DNA of 64,000 nt, taken from NCBI RefSeq assembly GCF_025847235.1, contig NZ_JAOZEW010000001.1, positions 62,001-126,000 of the forward strand. The letters are read 5' to 3'. Every line of letters starts with the position of its first letter. The stretch's first letter is position 1. Below, one piece after another: positions 36,525-46,122 of this stretch. The stretch is from Flavobacterium shii. Its GTDB lineage: Bacteria; Bacteroidota; Bacteroidia; Flavobacteriales; Flavobacteriaceae. The translations under genes were made by a program, and so were the position numbers. Below the pieces are notes generated by a model. The model searched no databases, was not told the DNA's origin, and saw only the letters and a program-made list of their open reading frames with translations.

Positions 36525-37082
36525 ATGACAACACGAGAAGCAATCATAGACAAAGCAGATCAATTGATAAGAGAAAAAGGTTACAATGCTTTTAGCTTTA
36601 AAGATATCTCTAATGATATTGGTATAAAAACAGCTTCAATCCATTATCATTTCCCTGCAAAATCAGACCTAGGAGTCGCGACAATCAAAGAGCATATTGA
36701 GAGATGTGAAACTTTAAAGAAAAAAGTTGCCAATGAATCTCCATTAAAAAAACTTGAAGCTTTCTTGGCAATTCATACTCAAATAAAACAGGAGAACAAA
36801 GTCTGCATTGTTGGTTCATTAGCTACAGACTTAAACACCCTGGATGAAACCATAAAAACAGAACTACAAATATTTGCAGCATTAGTTATTAATTGGTTAA
36901 CCGAAGTCTTAACAGAAGGAAAAGAACTTAAAATATTTGATTTTGAATCTTCACCAAGAACAAAGGCATTGATGATAATAACAAATATGGTTGCAATTGT
37001 ACAACTGTCAAGACTTACAAACGAAAATGACTTTGTGATTGTAAAAGAAACAATTCTAAAAGAACTAAAATCTAAAAAATAA
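36525..37082 (+). CDS. TetR/AcrR family transcriptional regulator
   Basis: About 185 residues from ATG 36525; a TTG at 36510 overlaps the promoter box and is rejected. The N-terminal helix-turn-helix is intact: TTREAIIDKADQLIREKGYNAFSFKDISNDIGIKTASIHYHFPAKSDL. The C-terminal ligand domain has a GSLATDLNTL segment like that of regulators of the AcuR/YxaF type. Its stop overlaps the start of the ketoacyl synthase gene (TAATG), so the two are translationally coupled and the repressor probably controls that enzyme. Confidence 0.9.
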   Translation: MTTREAIIDKADQLIREKGYNAFSFKDISNDIGIKTASIHYHFPAKSDLGVATIKEHIERCETLKKKVANESPLKKLEAFLAIHTQIKQENKVCIVGSLATDLNTLDETIKTELQIFAALVINWLTEVLTEGKELKIFDFESSPRTKALMIITNMVAIVQLSRLTNENDFVIVKETILKELKSKK

Positions 37083-38326
37083 TGAAAAGAGTAGTAATAA
37101 CAGGATTGGGAGCAGTAACCCCTATTGGTAATAATGTGTTGGAATATTGGCACTCACTAATCAATGGAGTTAGTGGAGCATCCGAAATAACAAAATTTGA
37201 CACTTCTAAATTCAAAACTAAATTTGCCTGTGAGGTTAAAAATTTTAATCCTGAAAACATTTTTGAGAAAAATGAAATAAGAAAATATGACCTTTTTACT
37301 CAATACGCATTATATGTAACAGACGAAGCTATCAAAAACGCAAATATTGATTTTGATTCTTTGGATAAAAATAGAATTGGAGTTATTTGGGGTTCTGGTG
37401 ATGGTGGCGTTTCAACATTCGAAGAACAAATCGGAGAATATAAATTAGGTAATGGTACACCAAGATTTAGCCCGTTTTTCATCCCAAAAAGGATTATTAA
37501 CATTGCCTCGGGAGCAATCTCAATTAAATACGGGCTTCGCGGAATTAATTACACCACAGTATCTGCCTGTTCGGCAAGTAATACAGCAATAATTGATGCA
37601 TTTAATTACATCCGTTGGGGTAAAGCCGATATGATAATTAGCGGCGGATCAGAAGCTTCTGTCACAGAATCTTCTATTGGAGGTTTTAATGCCTCAAAAG
37701 CATTATCCACATTAAACGATGATTGTAGTAAAGCATCACGACCATTTGATGTAACAAGAAACGGATTTGTTTTGGGTGAAGGTGCTGGTGCCATTATACT
37801 AGAAAGCTATGAACATGCATTAAAAAGAAATGCTGTTATTCTTGCCGAAATTGTTGGCGGTGGATTAGCTGGAGATGCTTATCACTTAACAAGTACACAC
37901 CCAGATGGCGAAGGTGCTATTCTAGGAATGGAACTTGCACTTGAGGAAGCTCAGATAACATCGGACAAAATCAATTATATAAATGCTCATGCTACCTCAA
38001 CTCCTACTGGCGACTTGAGCGAACTTAAGGCAATGGAAAAAGTATTTGGAATAAACCCAAATGCCAATATTAGTGCGACAAAATCAATGACTGGACATTT
38101 ACTTGGCGCAGCCGGAGCTATTGAAGCAATTGCCTGTATAAAAGCAATTCAGGAAAACATCGTTCCACCAACAATAAATACACAAACGGTAGAACCCGAA
38201 TTTTTAAATAAGTTTAATTTGACACTCGGTAAAGCTCAACCTAAAATAGTTAACTACGCAATGAGCAATACATTTGGTTTTGGTGGACATATAGCAAGTT
38301 CAATATTTAAAAAATTTACGGAATGA
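37082..38326 (+). CDS. Beta-ketoacyl-ACP synthase II-like (FabF family)
   Basis: 414 residues, full length. Condenses malonyl-ACP with an acyl chain in fatty-acid or related synthesis. The Cys-His-His triad is present: nucleophile in TTVSACSASNTA (Cys at about 163), NAHATSTPTGD (His at about 303) and KSMTGHLLGAAG (Lys at about 334, His at about 339). It is coupled to a TetR gene and not in a fab cluster, so it is probably a second, inducible copy. Its physiological chain substrate is unknown. A terminator follows. Confidence 0.93.
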   Translation: MKRVVITGLGAVTPIGNNVLEYWHSLINGVSGASEITKFDTSKFKTKFACEVKNFNPENIFEKNEIRKYDLFTQYALYVTDEAIKNANIDFDSLDKNRIGVIWGSGDGGVSTFEEQIGEYKLGNGTPRFSPFFIPKRIINIASGAISIKYGLRGINYTTVSACSASNTAIIDAFNYIRWGKADMIISGGSEASVTESSIGGFNASKALSTLNDDCSKASRPFDVTRNGFVLGEGAGAIILESYEHALKRNAVILAEIVGGGLAGDAYHLTSTHPDGEGAILGMELALEEAQITSDKINYINAHATSTPTGDLSELKAMEKVFGINPNANISATKSMTGHLLGAAGAIEAIACIKAIQENIVPPTINTQTVEPEFLNKFNLTLGKAQPKIVNYAMSNTFGFGGHIASSIFKKFTE

Positions 38327-38349
38327 TTTTACGTAATTAAATCAAAAAT

Positions 38350-38388
38350 AAAGCAACCTCGTTTAAGCAATTTAAGCGAGGTTGCTTT
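38350..38388 (+). terminator. Terminator after the FabF-like gene
   Basis: A perfect 12-bp stem AAAGCAACCTCG/CGAGGTTGCTTT encloses TTTAAGCAATTTAAG. The T run is short, so efficiency is uncertain. Confidence 0.75.
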
Positions 38389-38492
38389 ATATATAACAAT
38401 CTCATGAAATCAATTGACAATATCAAATAACAAATCGGAATAAAAATTTCCATAACTTCGTTGGTAATAAAAATATGTCATCAAACATTTAA

Positions 38493-38873
38493 ATGAAAAA
38501 CAAATCAAATCCGGTTGTCTATTTTGAGATTCCTGTAACCGATATAGAAAGAGCCATACAATTTTATACGGCAGTTTTTAATTTTGATTTTGAGCGAGAT
38601 ACCATTCATGATAACGAAATGGCATTTTTTCCTCTTATCGAAGGCAATAACGGAATATCGGGCGCTTTGGCAAAAGGAGAAATATACAAACCTACTATAA
38701 ACGGAACACTTGTATATTTTAATACTGAAGATATTGATGCTACTTTAAACCTTGCAGTAAAAAATGGTGCCGAAGTTTTATTTCCAATAACATCAAACGG
38801 AGAATATGGCTCAGTAGCCGAATTTAAAGATTGCGAAGGAAACCGAATTGCATTACATATGACTAAAAAATAA
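38493..38873 (+). CDS. VOC (glyoxalase/bleomycin-resistance) family protein
   Basis: 126 residues, one VOC unit: PVVYFEIPVTDIERAIQFYTAVFNFDFE at the start and FKDCEGNRIALHM at the end, with a metal-ligand Glu/His pattern typical of the fold. Activity unknown. The next gene starts 6 bp after its stop. Confidence 0.9.
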   Translation: MKNKSNPVVYFEIPVTDIERAIQFYTAVFNFDFERDTIHDNEMAFFPLIEGNNGISGALAKGEIYKPTINGTLVYFNTEDIDATLNLAVKNGAEVLFPITSNGEYGSVAEFKDCEGNRIALHMTKK

Positions 38874-38879
38874 AATATT

Positions 38880-39500
38880 ATGAACTCTTTAGAAACCACC
38901 AAAGCTATTTTAAAAACTGGAGAAGAAAAGCTTCTGTATAATGAAAAGTCTCTAAATTTTTCATTACTTGATTTTTGGCGTTGGAGTGTTTCAGATATTG
39001 TTAGTAATGCGACACGTGGACGTTTAGCTGAATTTATTGTTGCAACAGCTGTAAATATTGACATAAAAGAAATTCGAGATGAATGGGGTGCCTATGATTT
39101 AGAAACACCCGACAAAATAAAAATTGAAATAAAATCTGCTGCATATATACAATCATGGGAACAAAAGAAACTATCGCCAATTAGTTTCAGTACAAAACTA
39201 TCCCAGCCTTGGAATTCAGAAATTGATAAACGTTCAACAATCCCAATTAGAAGTGCTGATGTATATGTCTTTTGTCTTTTACATCATTTAGACAAACCAA
39301 CAATTAATCCTCTTAATTTAAATCATTGGGAGTTTTATGTCTTGTCAACTGAAGAGTTGAATAATTACAAGCGAAGTCAACATTCGATAACTTTAAATTC
39401 TTTAAAAAAATTGACCAATTCTATTGAATACGATAAATTGAAAAATGAAATAGAAGAAAAAAATAAATTAAACATTAAAATTGCATCTAGCATAATCTAA
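38880..39500 (+). CDS. PD-(D/E)XK nuclease-like protein
   Basis: 206 residues. The segment RGRLAEFIVATAVNI (Glu at about 51), WGAYDLE (Asp at about 73) and KIEIKSAAYIQSWEQK (Glu83-x-Lys85) fits the PD-(D/E)XK nuclease core E-x(n)-D-x9-ExK. The rest is helical and the C-terminal tail is Lys/Glu/Asn-rich. No methyltransferase or helicase lies next to it, so it is not an ordinary restriction unit. It could be a stand-alone defence nuclease or a repair protein; the fold call rests on motif only. Confidence 0.65.
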   Translation: MNSLETTKAILKTGEEKLLYNEKSLNFSLLDFWRWSVSDIVSNATRGRLAEFIVATAVNIDIKEIRDEWGAYDLETPDKIKIEIKSAAYIQSWEQKKLSPISFSTKLSQPWNSEIDKRSTIPIRSADVYVFCLLHHLDKPTINPLNLNHWEFYVLSTEELNNYKRSQHSITLNSLKKLTNSIEYDKLKNEIEEKNKLNIKIASSII

Positions 39501-39520
39501 AATAAAAACAAACCATTAAA

Positions 39521-39913
39521 ATGTCTGGAGAAAAAGATTTAGAGAAATTACTCAAAAGCATGAAACCTAAACATAATGTTGGTGATTATGTTTTTTGTAC
39601 CGTAGAAAGTCTTGAAAATATAGCTATCAAAGATATTGTAATGTCATTTACAGAAAGCGAAGGCATTACTTTAATCTTAAAAAAAGAAATTGCCGACGGG
39701 CTAAAACTTGATTATTCAGTTGTAATGTCATGGATAACTCTTACTGTACATTCATCGTTAGAAGCTGTGGGTTTAACTGCCGCTTTCGCGAAAGCGTTAT
39801 CCGATAATAACATTAGTTGCAATGTTGTAGCAGCGTTTTATCACGACCACATTTTTGTAAATAAAAAAGACACCGACAATGCCATAACTATTTTAAATAA
39901 ATTTTCAGAATAG
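39521..39913 (+). CDS. ACT domain-containing protein
   Basis: 130 residues. Two ACT-like halves: VGDYVFCTVESLENIAIKDIVMSF and WITLTVHSSLEAVGLTAAFAKALSDNNISCNVVAAFYHDHIFV, ending KDTDNAITILNKF. Stand-alone proteins of this kind bind small ligands such as amino acids. Starts 20 bp after the nuclease-like gene. Confidence 0.85.
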   Translation: MSGEKDLEKLLKSMKPKHNVGDYVFCTVESLENIAIKDIVMSFTESEGITLILKKEIADGLKLDYSVVMSWITLTVHSSLEAVGLTAAFAKALSDNNISCNVVAAFYHDHIFVNKKDTDNAITILNKFSE

Positions 39914-39929
39914 AATTAATCCATATTCC

Positions 39930-40787
39930 ATGACAACAGATATCATAGAAATAAACAACTTTGTCGTTTTAATCGAGCAATCAAATGCTGAAAAAACGAT
40001 TATCGAAAAATGCGAAATCGATGGTGACGCTGTTGGTTTTGCTTTCTATGGTTCAGGAAATGTTGAATTGGAAATTACGTATGAAAACAAGAATATAATT
40101 ATAAACAATACAACAGGAATTGCAATTTCGTTTTTCGGCAATAGCAAAGTAGGATTTGCTCACAAAATATCGCCTAATAAACCATTGCAATCTATTAGCG
40201 TATTTATGAAGATAAAAAATCTTGATACGCTGCCAGAACGCGAAAGCGAAATCTTCTCCGAATATTTACAACAACTCTTGCATCCTGAAGCCAACTTTGT
40301 AGAAGGACCAAGCTTTTATATGTCGCCCGACATGCAAAACGCAGTTCAAAAAATATTTAATACCCAATATAAAGGAGACACAAGATTAATGTTTCTTAAA
40401 AGCCAAATAACCGAATTACTGGCACATTTCTTTGCACATCTCTCTACCGAAAAAGAAGAAAATATCAAAAAAATTGACCGCGATAAACTCTTTCAGGCAA
40501 AAGAAATCATAACCCAAAACATAGCTGCTCCACCCTCATTAAGTGAGTTATCTAAGCAAATTGGTTTGAACAACAACAAACTCAAAAAGAATTTTAAAGA
40601 ACTCTTTGGCATTCCTGTATTTAAATACCTTCAGGAACAACGACTAAATAAAGCGCATGAATTATTAAGCAGCACCGACAAGAACATTCAGGAAACTGCT
40701 TGGTTTGTAGGCTACGAAAGTTTGAGTTCGTTCTCGAATGCTTTTCATAAAAAATTTGGCGTACGACCAAGCGAACTAAAAAAATAA
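39930..40787 (+). CDS. AraC family transcriptional regulator
   Basis: 285 residues. N-terminal cupin-like ligand region (about 1-170), C-terminal double helix-turn-helix (about 185-285) with PPSLSELSKQIGLNNNKLKKNFKELFGIPVFKYLQEQRLNKA and the second motif IQETAWFVGYESLSSFSNAFHKKFGVRPSELKK. The three preceding genes form a compact + strand run, and this gene follows the ACT gene by 16 bp. It may act on the DUF1772 gene downstream (inference). Confidence 0.9.
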   Translation: MTTDIIEINNFVVLIEQSNAEKTIIEKCEIDGDAVGFAFYGSGNVELEITYENKNIIINNTTGIAISFFGNSKVGFAHKISPNKPLQSISVFMKIKNLDTLPERESEIFSEYLQQLLHPEANFVEGPSFYMSPDMQNAVQKIFNTQYKGDTRLMFLKSQITELLAHFFAHLSTEKEENIKKIDRDKLFQAKEIITQNIAAPPSLSELSKQIGLNNNKLKKNFKELFGIPVFKYLQEQRLNKAHELLSSTDKNIQETAWFVGYESLSSFSNAFHKKFGVRPSELKK

Positions 40788-40875
40788 TTCTTTTCGAACA
40801 AATTTTAATCCCTTTAAAACAAATACCTGATAGTCAATAGTTTTAATTTTATTTTGTTAACCAAACAACATAATC

Positions 40876-41388
40876 ATGGAACCATTTATTATCGACACAA
40901 AAATGATTGTTTTATTATTTACCACATTATTTACTGGTCTTTTGGCTGGAATCTTTTTTACTTGGGCAAATGCCATAACTCCGGGTATAGGCAGGCTTGA
41001 TGATATTAATTATCTCTGTGCTTTCCAGAACATGAACAAAACTATTTTAAACCCATTATTTTTTGTGATATTTATTAGTCCTCTCTTTTTATCATTTGCT
41101 ACAGCTTACCTTTATAAATCACACTATAGCTACATCTTTTGGTTGCTACTTGCTGCAGCAATATTATATTTTGCAGGCGTATTTCTGGTAACCGTCATGG
41201 GGAATATTCCGCTAAATAATCTTCTAGAAAAGACTGATTTAACCAATATATCTCTGGAAGATGCAAGAAGTCTAAGAGATAAATTTGAACTTAAATGGAA
41301 TAACCTGCACTTAATTAGAACCATAACATCGGTACTATCATTCTTTTTATTAATTATCGTGTGTTTGTTCAGAAATAATAACCTTTAA
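40876..41388 (+). CDS. DUF1772 family membrane protein
   Basis: 170 residues, four membrane helices (about 10-32, 57-75, 82-106, 145-165) with the Asn-containing loop FFTWANAITPGIGRL and KWNNLHLIRT near the end, typical of DUF1772 (anthrone oxygenase-like fold). Function unknown. The next membrane gene begins 12 bp later. Confidence 0.85.
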   Translation: MEPFIIDTKMIVLLFTTLFTGLLAGIFFTWANAITPGIGRLDDINYLCAFQNMNKTILNPLFFVIFISPLFLSFATAYLYKSHYSYIFWLLLAAAILYFAGVFLVTVMGNIPLNNLLEKTDLTNISLEDARSLRDKFELKWNNLHLIRTITSVLSFFLLIIVCLFRNNNL

Positions 41389-41400
41389 TATTAGAATAAA

Positions 41401-41796
41401 ATGACAAAAATTAGGGCAATTTTAGTTGGAGCATTAATCTGGCTAATGATATTTAGTACTTTCACAATACTGAGTTATATCCCAAACATCAAAGATTCTG
41501 TATTGCAACAATTCCTGATTGTTGTACCATTGGCAATTCCGTTTACAATTCTCGGTGCTTTTATCTTCTATAAAAACCGAAATAAAACCAACGGATTCAT
41601 CGTTGGCTTAATTATAGTTACAACAGCTTTAACTCTTGACGTGTTTATAACGGTGCCGTTTACCATAATCCCAAATCAGGGAACTTATCATAGTTTTTTT
41701 ACTAGCAAATTCCTCTGGATTATTGTTGCAGAGGTTGTTACTATTGTATACTTTTATTGGAAATTAAAGATTAAAACCAAATTACAAAACATATAA
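41401..41796 (+). CDS. DUF5367-like membrane protein
   Basis: 131 residues, four hydrophobic helices (about 7-28, 36-55, 67-90 and 102-122) with the LDVFITVPFTIIPNQGTYHSFFT loop. Probably in one operon with the DUF1772 gene. Function unknown. Confidence 0.75.
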   Translation: MTKIRAILVGALIWLMIFSTFTILSYIPNIKDSVLQQFLIVVPLAIPFTILGAFIFYKNRNKTNGFIVGLIIVTTALTLDVFITVPFTIIPNQGTYHSFFTSKFLWIIVAEVVTIVYFYWKLKIKTKLQNI

Positions 41797-41840
41797 TCAG
41801 TTTTTAAATCAGTACAAACAATATAAAGTTCAAACAAAAC

Positions 41841-42533
41841 ATGCAAACATTAGGGCTTATTGGCGGAATCAGTTGGGTATCGACCGTAGATTATTACAAA
41901 CTTATCAATGAAGGAATAAATGAAAAATTGGGTGGATTAAACTTTTCTCAGTGCATTATTCACTCCTTTAATTATGAAGACATCAAAAAAAATAATGATG
42001 CCAATGATTGGGAGAAAACCTTCCAGATGTTATATGAAGCTTGCAAACACTTAAAATCTTCGGGAGCAACGGCAATTATATTATGTGCAAATACTATGCA
42101 TCATATTGCCGACCGACTCGAAAAAGAAATCGGAATCCCACTAATACATATTGCCACAGTAACTGCTGCAGAAATTGAAAAAACGGGATTGAAAAAAGTG
42201 GGGTTACTTGGAACTAAATTTACGATGGAACTTGATTTCTTTAAATCGAAACTTACCGATAGAGGTATCGAAACAATTATTCCAAATGATGAAGACAGAG
42301 ATTTTGTACACATGACTGTTTTTGAAGAATTAGGAAAAGGAATTGTAACCGAAAAAACAAAAAAACGATACTTAGAAATTATCGATAAATTAATACAAAA
42401 TGGAGCAGAAGGAATCATTCTTGGTTGCACCGAAATTCCTCTTATTATAAAACCCGAAGATGTTGCCATCCCTACATTCGATACAGTAGTATTACACTCA
42501 AAAGCTGCTGTAGCATTTTCATTAGAGAAATAA
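41841..42533 (+). CDS. Aspartate/glutamate racemase family protein
   Basis: 230 residues. LGLIGGISWVSTVDYYKLINEGI starts the domain; the two catalytic Cys lie in ILCANTMH (about 82) and ILGCTEIPL (about 196). This two-base mechanism racemises aspartate or glutamate or acts as a broad-range amino-acid racemase; the substrate is not certain. It stands 44 bp after the DUF5367-like gene. Confidence 0.92.
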   Translation: MQTLGLIGGISWVSTVDYYKLINEGINEKLGGLNFSQCIIHSFNYEDIKKNNDANDWEKTFQMLYEACKHLKSSGATAIILCANTMHHIADRLEKEIGIPLIHIATVTAAEIEKTGLKKVGLLGTKFTMELDFFKSKLTDRGIETIIPNDEDRDFVHMTVFEELGKGIVTEKTKKRYLEIIDKLIQNGAEGIILGCTEIPLIIKPEDVAIPTFDTVVLHSKAAVAFSLEK

Positions 42534-42757
42534 AAATTATACTGAAATTGTTTTCCATATAAATGATATAAACTCATTTAAGTTAGCGCTGATTTATCAT
42601 GCTTATATTCACTTACATCACTTATATGGTTAACCCTTTGGTTGATACCTTAAATTTATATATTTAAAATTCACATTATAATTAATTGATTTACGAATAA
42701 CTACACAACTTTTATTACTAGAAAACGTTAATAAAAAACACGCCTAAACCAACCTAA

Positions 42758-44494
42758 ATGAAAGTATTCCTGAATTTTATATTTCTTTTTCTTATCGTTT
42801 TCAATACCTCAGCACAACAAGTAAATAGTACAAAACCAGACGACAAAACACTTTATGATATTCAGGATGATGTTTTAATTAAAACCAGAGATGGAGCCTT
42901 AATCTCGGCAATTGTAGTTCGCAAAAAAGGAATAACCACCCCTCAACCCGTTATTTTACAATTTACAATTTATGTTCGCGATAGAGATATTAAAGGACTA
43001 AAAGAAGCCGTAGATAATGGTTATATTGGAGTTATGGCTTATTCGAGAGGAAAAAGATTTAGTCCCGATGAAATATTTCCATACGAGCATGATGGTAAAG
43101 ATTCCTATGCTGTTATCGATTGGATCAGCAAGCAATCATGGTGTAACGGAAAAGTTGGAATGTATGGCGGTAGTTACAACGGTTTTACACAATGGGCATC
43201 GACAAAAAAACTTCATCCTGCACTTAAAACAATTGTTCCTTATGTTGCCAACAGAGCCGGAATGGGTTTACCGATGGAAAATAGCATTTTTATAAATCCA
43301 AATTACGAATGGGCATTTTATGTAACCAATAATAAAACTTTGGATACTGTTGTGGGAAATGACAGAAAACGTTTCCGAACCATGCAAGACAGATGGTGGA
43401 ACTCGGGTGTTGCTTATCGCAAAATTGACAGCATAGATGGTACGTCAAATAAGTATTTACAAAAGTGGTTGTTACATCCCGGTTACGATAAATACTGGCA
43501 AGATATGGTTCCCTACAAAGAAGAATTTGCTCAAATAAACATCCCTATTTTATCTATAGATGGTTATTATAATGATTCCCAAATATCTAGTTTATACTAT
43601 TTAAGAGAGCACGTTAAGTACAATAAAAATGCCGAACATTATCTTGTTATTGGACCTTATGGCCATTTTGGTGCACAAAAAGGTGGAGACCCAATTATAA
43701 ACGAATATAAAGTAGATCCTATAGCAATTTTTAATACCAAAAAACTAACCTACGAATGGTTTAACTACATTCTTAAAGATAGTGCTAAACCTAATGTTTT
43801 AAAAGATAAAATAAACTACGAAGTAATGGGCGCAAATGAATGGAGGCATGCACCATCATTAGAAAAAATGAGTAATGGTTTTCTTAAATTATATTTAACC
43901 AACACAAAATCGAAAGATAAGTATTTATTATCCGATAAAAAGCCAGCCAAATCTGGATTCTTACCTCAGGAAGTAGATTTTGCCAACAGAGAAATTAGCA
44001 ATAATGATTATTATCCAGATCCTATCATCCGCAAAGAACTCGATACTATAAATGGCTATTTTTTTATAAGCGAACCGCTTGATAAACCAATTGTAGTTAA
44101 TGGTGCTTTTGAAGGCGAAATAAAAGCCCTTATCAATAAAAAAGATATGGATATAGGCGTAGTATTATACGAAGTGATGCCTAATGGCGAATACTTTCAC
44201 TTATCATACTTTTTAGGCAGAGCCAGTTATGCAAAAGATATTACAACTCGAAACCTTCTTGTGCCAAACAAAATAGAAAGTATTCCGTTTACAAATACTA
44301 GGTTAGTAAGCAAGCAATTAAGCAAAGGAAGCCGCTTACTTGTAGTAATAAATGTAAACAAAAATGCTTTCGCACAATTAAATTACGGAACAGGTAAAGA
44401 CGTAAGCGACGAAACCATCAAAGATGCCAAAGAACCCCTAAAAATAAAATGGTATAATGATAGTTTTGTTAAGATTCCAATCTGGAAAAACTAG
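42758..44494 (+). CDS. CocE/NonD family hydrolase (S15-type)
   Basis: 578 residues. Signal peptide (about 1-19), alpha/beta hydrolase core with YSRGKRFSPDE, nucleophile motif GMYGGSYNGFTQW, an alpha-helical cap, and a C-terminal beta-jelly-roll (about 400-575, GYFFISEPLDKPIVVNGAFEGEI). Relatives include cocaine esterase, glutaryl-7-ACA acylase and X-Pro dipeptidyl peptidases. Exported; substrate unknown. Confidence 0.9.
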   Translation: MKVFLNFIFLFLIVFNTSAQQVNSTKPDDKTLYDIQDDVLIKTRDGALISAIVVRKKGITTPQPVILQFTIYVRDRDIKGLKEAVDNGYIGVMAYSRGKRFSPDEIFPYEHDGKDSYAVIDWISKQSWCNGKVGMYGGSYNGFTQWASTKKLHPALKTIVPYVANRAGMGLPMENSIFINPNYEWAFYVTNNKTLDTVVGNDRKRFRTMQDRWWNSGVAYRKIDSIDGTSNKYLQKWLLHPGYDKYWQDMVPYKEEFAQINIPILSIDGYYNDSQISSLYYLREHVKYNKNAEHYLVIGPYGHFGAQKGGDPIINEYKVDPIAIFNTKKLTYEWFNYILKDSAKPNVLKDKINYEVMGANEWRHAPSLEKMSNGFLKLYLTNTKSKDKYLLSDKKPAKSGFLPQEVDFANREISNNDYYPDPIIRKELDTINGYFFISEPLDKPIVVNGAFEGEIKALINKKDMDIGVVLYEVMPNGEYFHLSYFLGRASYAKDITTRNLLVPNKIESIPFTNTRLVSKQLSKGSRLLVVINVNKNAFAQLNYGTGKDVSDETIKDAKEPLKIKWYNDSFVKIPIWKN

Positions 44495-44832
44495 AAAAGA
44501 TAAACTTCATTGAGTTAAATTATTTACTACCACAGATAATTTATAAAAGAAACGCAGATAAAACGGATTCACAAAAGTAAAGACGCAGACAAAAACAGAT
44601 TTTTAAACCAATAAAAAAATTCGTTTTTATCCGCGTTTTCGCCTAAGCGAATCCGTTTTATCCGTGTACCGTTTTTTAACCACAGATTTCATCCCGAAGC
44701 TTCGGGATTGCGAACCCTGCGAAAATCCTTGCACTCTTTGCTGTTAATTTTCAAACTATAGATTCCTTTTTTTAACTAAATAAAAACTTAAATTTCCTTA
44801 ACTTCGTTTGCAACATAAAACCTCTGTAAATT
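44495..44832. other. Intergenic region with inverted repeat element
   Basis: No gene seen. Arms at about 44551-44598 (ACGCAGATAAAACGGATTC) and about 44620-44667 (GAATCCGTTTTATCCGTG) are imperfect complements over about 45 bp, and GCGAATCCGTTTTATCCG at 44647-44664 recurs at 51803-51820. A CCCGAAGCTTCGGG palindrome lies at about 44692-44706. These are dispersed non-coding repeats. Confidence 0.65.
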
Positions 44833-45591
44833 ATGGCATGGAATCCTGAAAAATATAACGAGTTTAAAGCCCTTCGCTACAAACCTTTCTTTGATTTGGC
44901 TGCCCATATTCTGGATAAACCAAATATGAAAGTAATTGATTTAGGTTGCGGAACCGGAGAGTTAACCAATATGTTATCCAAAAAACTTACCAATCCTTCA
45001 GTAAAAGGTATCGATTCTTCGAAAGAAATGCTGGAGAAAGCCATAGAGTTTACCTCGATACAATTTGACCAAAAAACTATCGAAGAACAAATCAATACGG
45101 GAGAAAAATGGGATTTAGTTTTCGCAAATGCATCCATACAATGGGTAGACAATCACGAAGAATTATTTCCTAAAATTATATCATTATTAAATCCCGATGG
45201 ACAATTGGCAATCCAAATGCCTTGTCAGAACGAGAATTTACTCAATCAGATAGTACTCGAATTAGTACAGGAAGAACCGTACAAAAGTGCATTGAATAAT
45301 TGGAAACGACTTTCACCTGTACTTACAATGGATGATTACGCCCAAATTTTATTCGAAAATAGTGGTACGGATATAGTTATTTACCAAAAGGTATATCCTA
45401 TGATAGCCAACTCACATGACGAATTATATGAGTTTATTCTGGGTTCAACCTTAGTTCCCTATTTTGAGAGATTAAAAGGTGAAATAAAAGAACAATTCAT
45501 CCAGGAATTTAAAAACAGAATCGCCAAAAAGTTTCCTAAAACGCCATCATTATATGCGTTCAAAAGAATCCTTTTATATGCAAAATTCTAA
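44833..45591 (+). CDS. Class I methyltransferase, trans-aconitate 2-methyltransferase-like
   Basis: 252 residues. VIDLGCGTGELTNMLS (motif I), VKGIDSSKEMLEKA, and WDLVFANASIQWVDNHEEL (the IQW feature is usual in the Tam group), followed by GQLAIQMPCQNENL. Good overall fit to trans-aconitate methyltransferase, but the real substrate is not proven. Confidence 0.88.
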   Translation: MAWNPEKYNEFKALRYKPFFDLAAHILDKPNMKVIDLGCGTGELTNMLSKKLTNPSVKGIDSSKEMLEKAIEFTSIQFDQKTIEEQINTGEKWDLVFANASIQWVDNHEELFPKIISLLNPDGQLAIQMPCQNENLLNQIVLELVQEEPYKSALNNWKRLSPVLTMDDYAQILFENSGTDIVIYQKVYPMIANSHDELYEFILGSTLVPYFERLKGEIKEQFIQEFKNRIAKKFPKTPSLYAFKRILLYAKF

Positions 45592-45616
45592 ACTATAACT
45601 AGAAAAAAATAACGAA

Positions 45617-46081
45617 ATGAGTAGTAATCCAAAATCTGTTGAAGCCCAAATGCTGATAAGAAAACCAGCAGCAATTGTTTTTAATGCATTTATAGATCCG
45701 AATGTAACCAAGAATTTTTGGTTTACAAAAGGCAGTGATACACTCGCTGTAGGTAAAAACATTATCTGGGAATGGGAAATGTACAACGTATCGACTACCG
45801 TTTTTGTAAAAGAAATTATCGAAAACGAAAAGATTTCTATCGAATGGAACGAACCTAAAACAACCGTTGATTTCGAATTCAGAAAAATAACTGATGATAC
45901 AACTTATATAGTTATCAAAAATTATGGTTTTGATAAAGAAGGTGACGAACTCCTAAATATAATCAAAGATTCTACAGGCGGATTTACTACAGTTCTTGAT
46001 GGGCTAAAAGCCTGTTTAGAGCATAACATCAACCTAAATCTTATAGCCGATAAATTCCCAAAAGAAGCTTTTAATAAATAA
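45617..46081 (+). CDS. SRPBCC (AHSA1-like) domain protein
   Basis: 154 residues. VEAQMLIRKPAAIVFNAFIDPNVTKNFWF opens a START/Bet v1-type fold, and GGFTTVLDGLKACLEHNINLNL closes it. Family members bind hydrophobic ligands or act as Hsp90 activators (AHSA1-like); the role here is unknown. It starts 26 bp after the methyltransferase. Confidence 0.88.
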   Translation: MSSNPKSVEAQMLIRKPAAIVFNAFIDPNVTKNFWFTKGSDTLAVGKNIIWEWEMYNVSTTVFVKEIIENEKISIEWNEPKTTVDFEFRKITDDTTYIVIKNYGFDKEGDELLNIIKDSTGGFTTVLDGLKACLEHNINLNLIADKFPKEAFNK

Positions 46082-46122
46082 AAAAACACCAAAAACTATT
46101 ATCTAATTACATCTACAAACAA

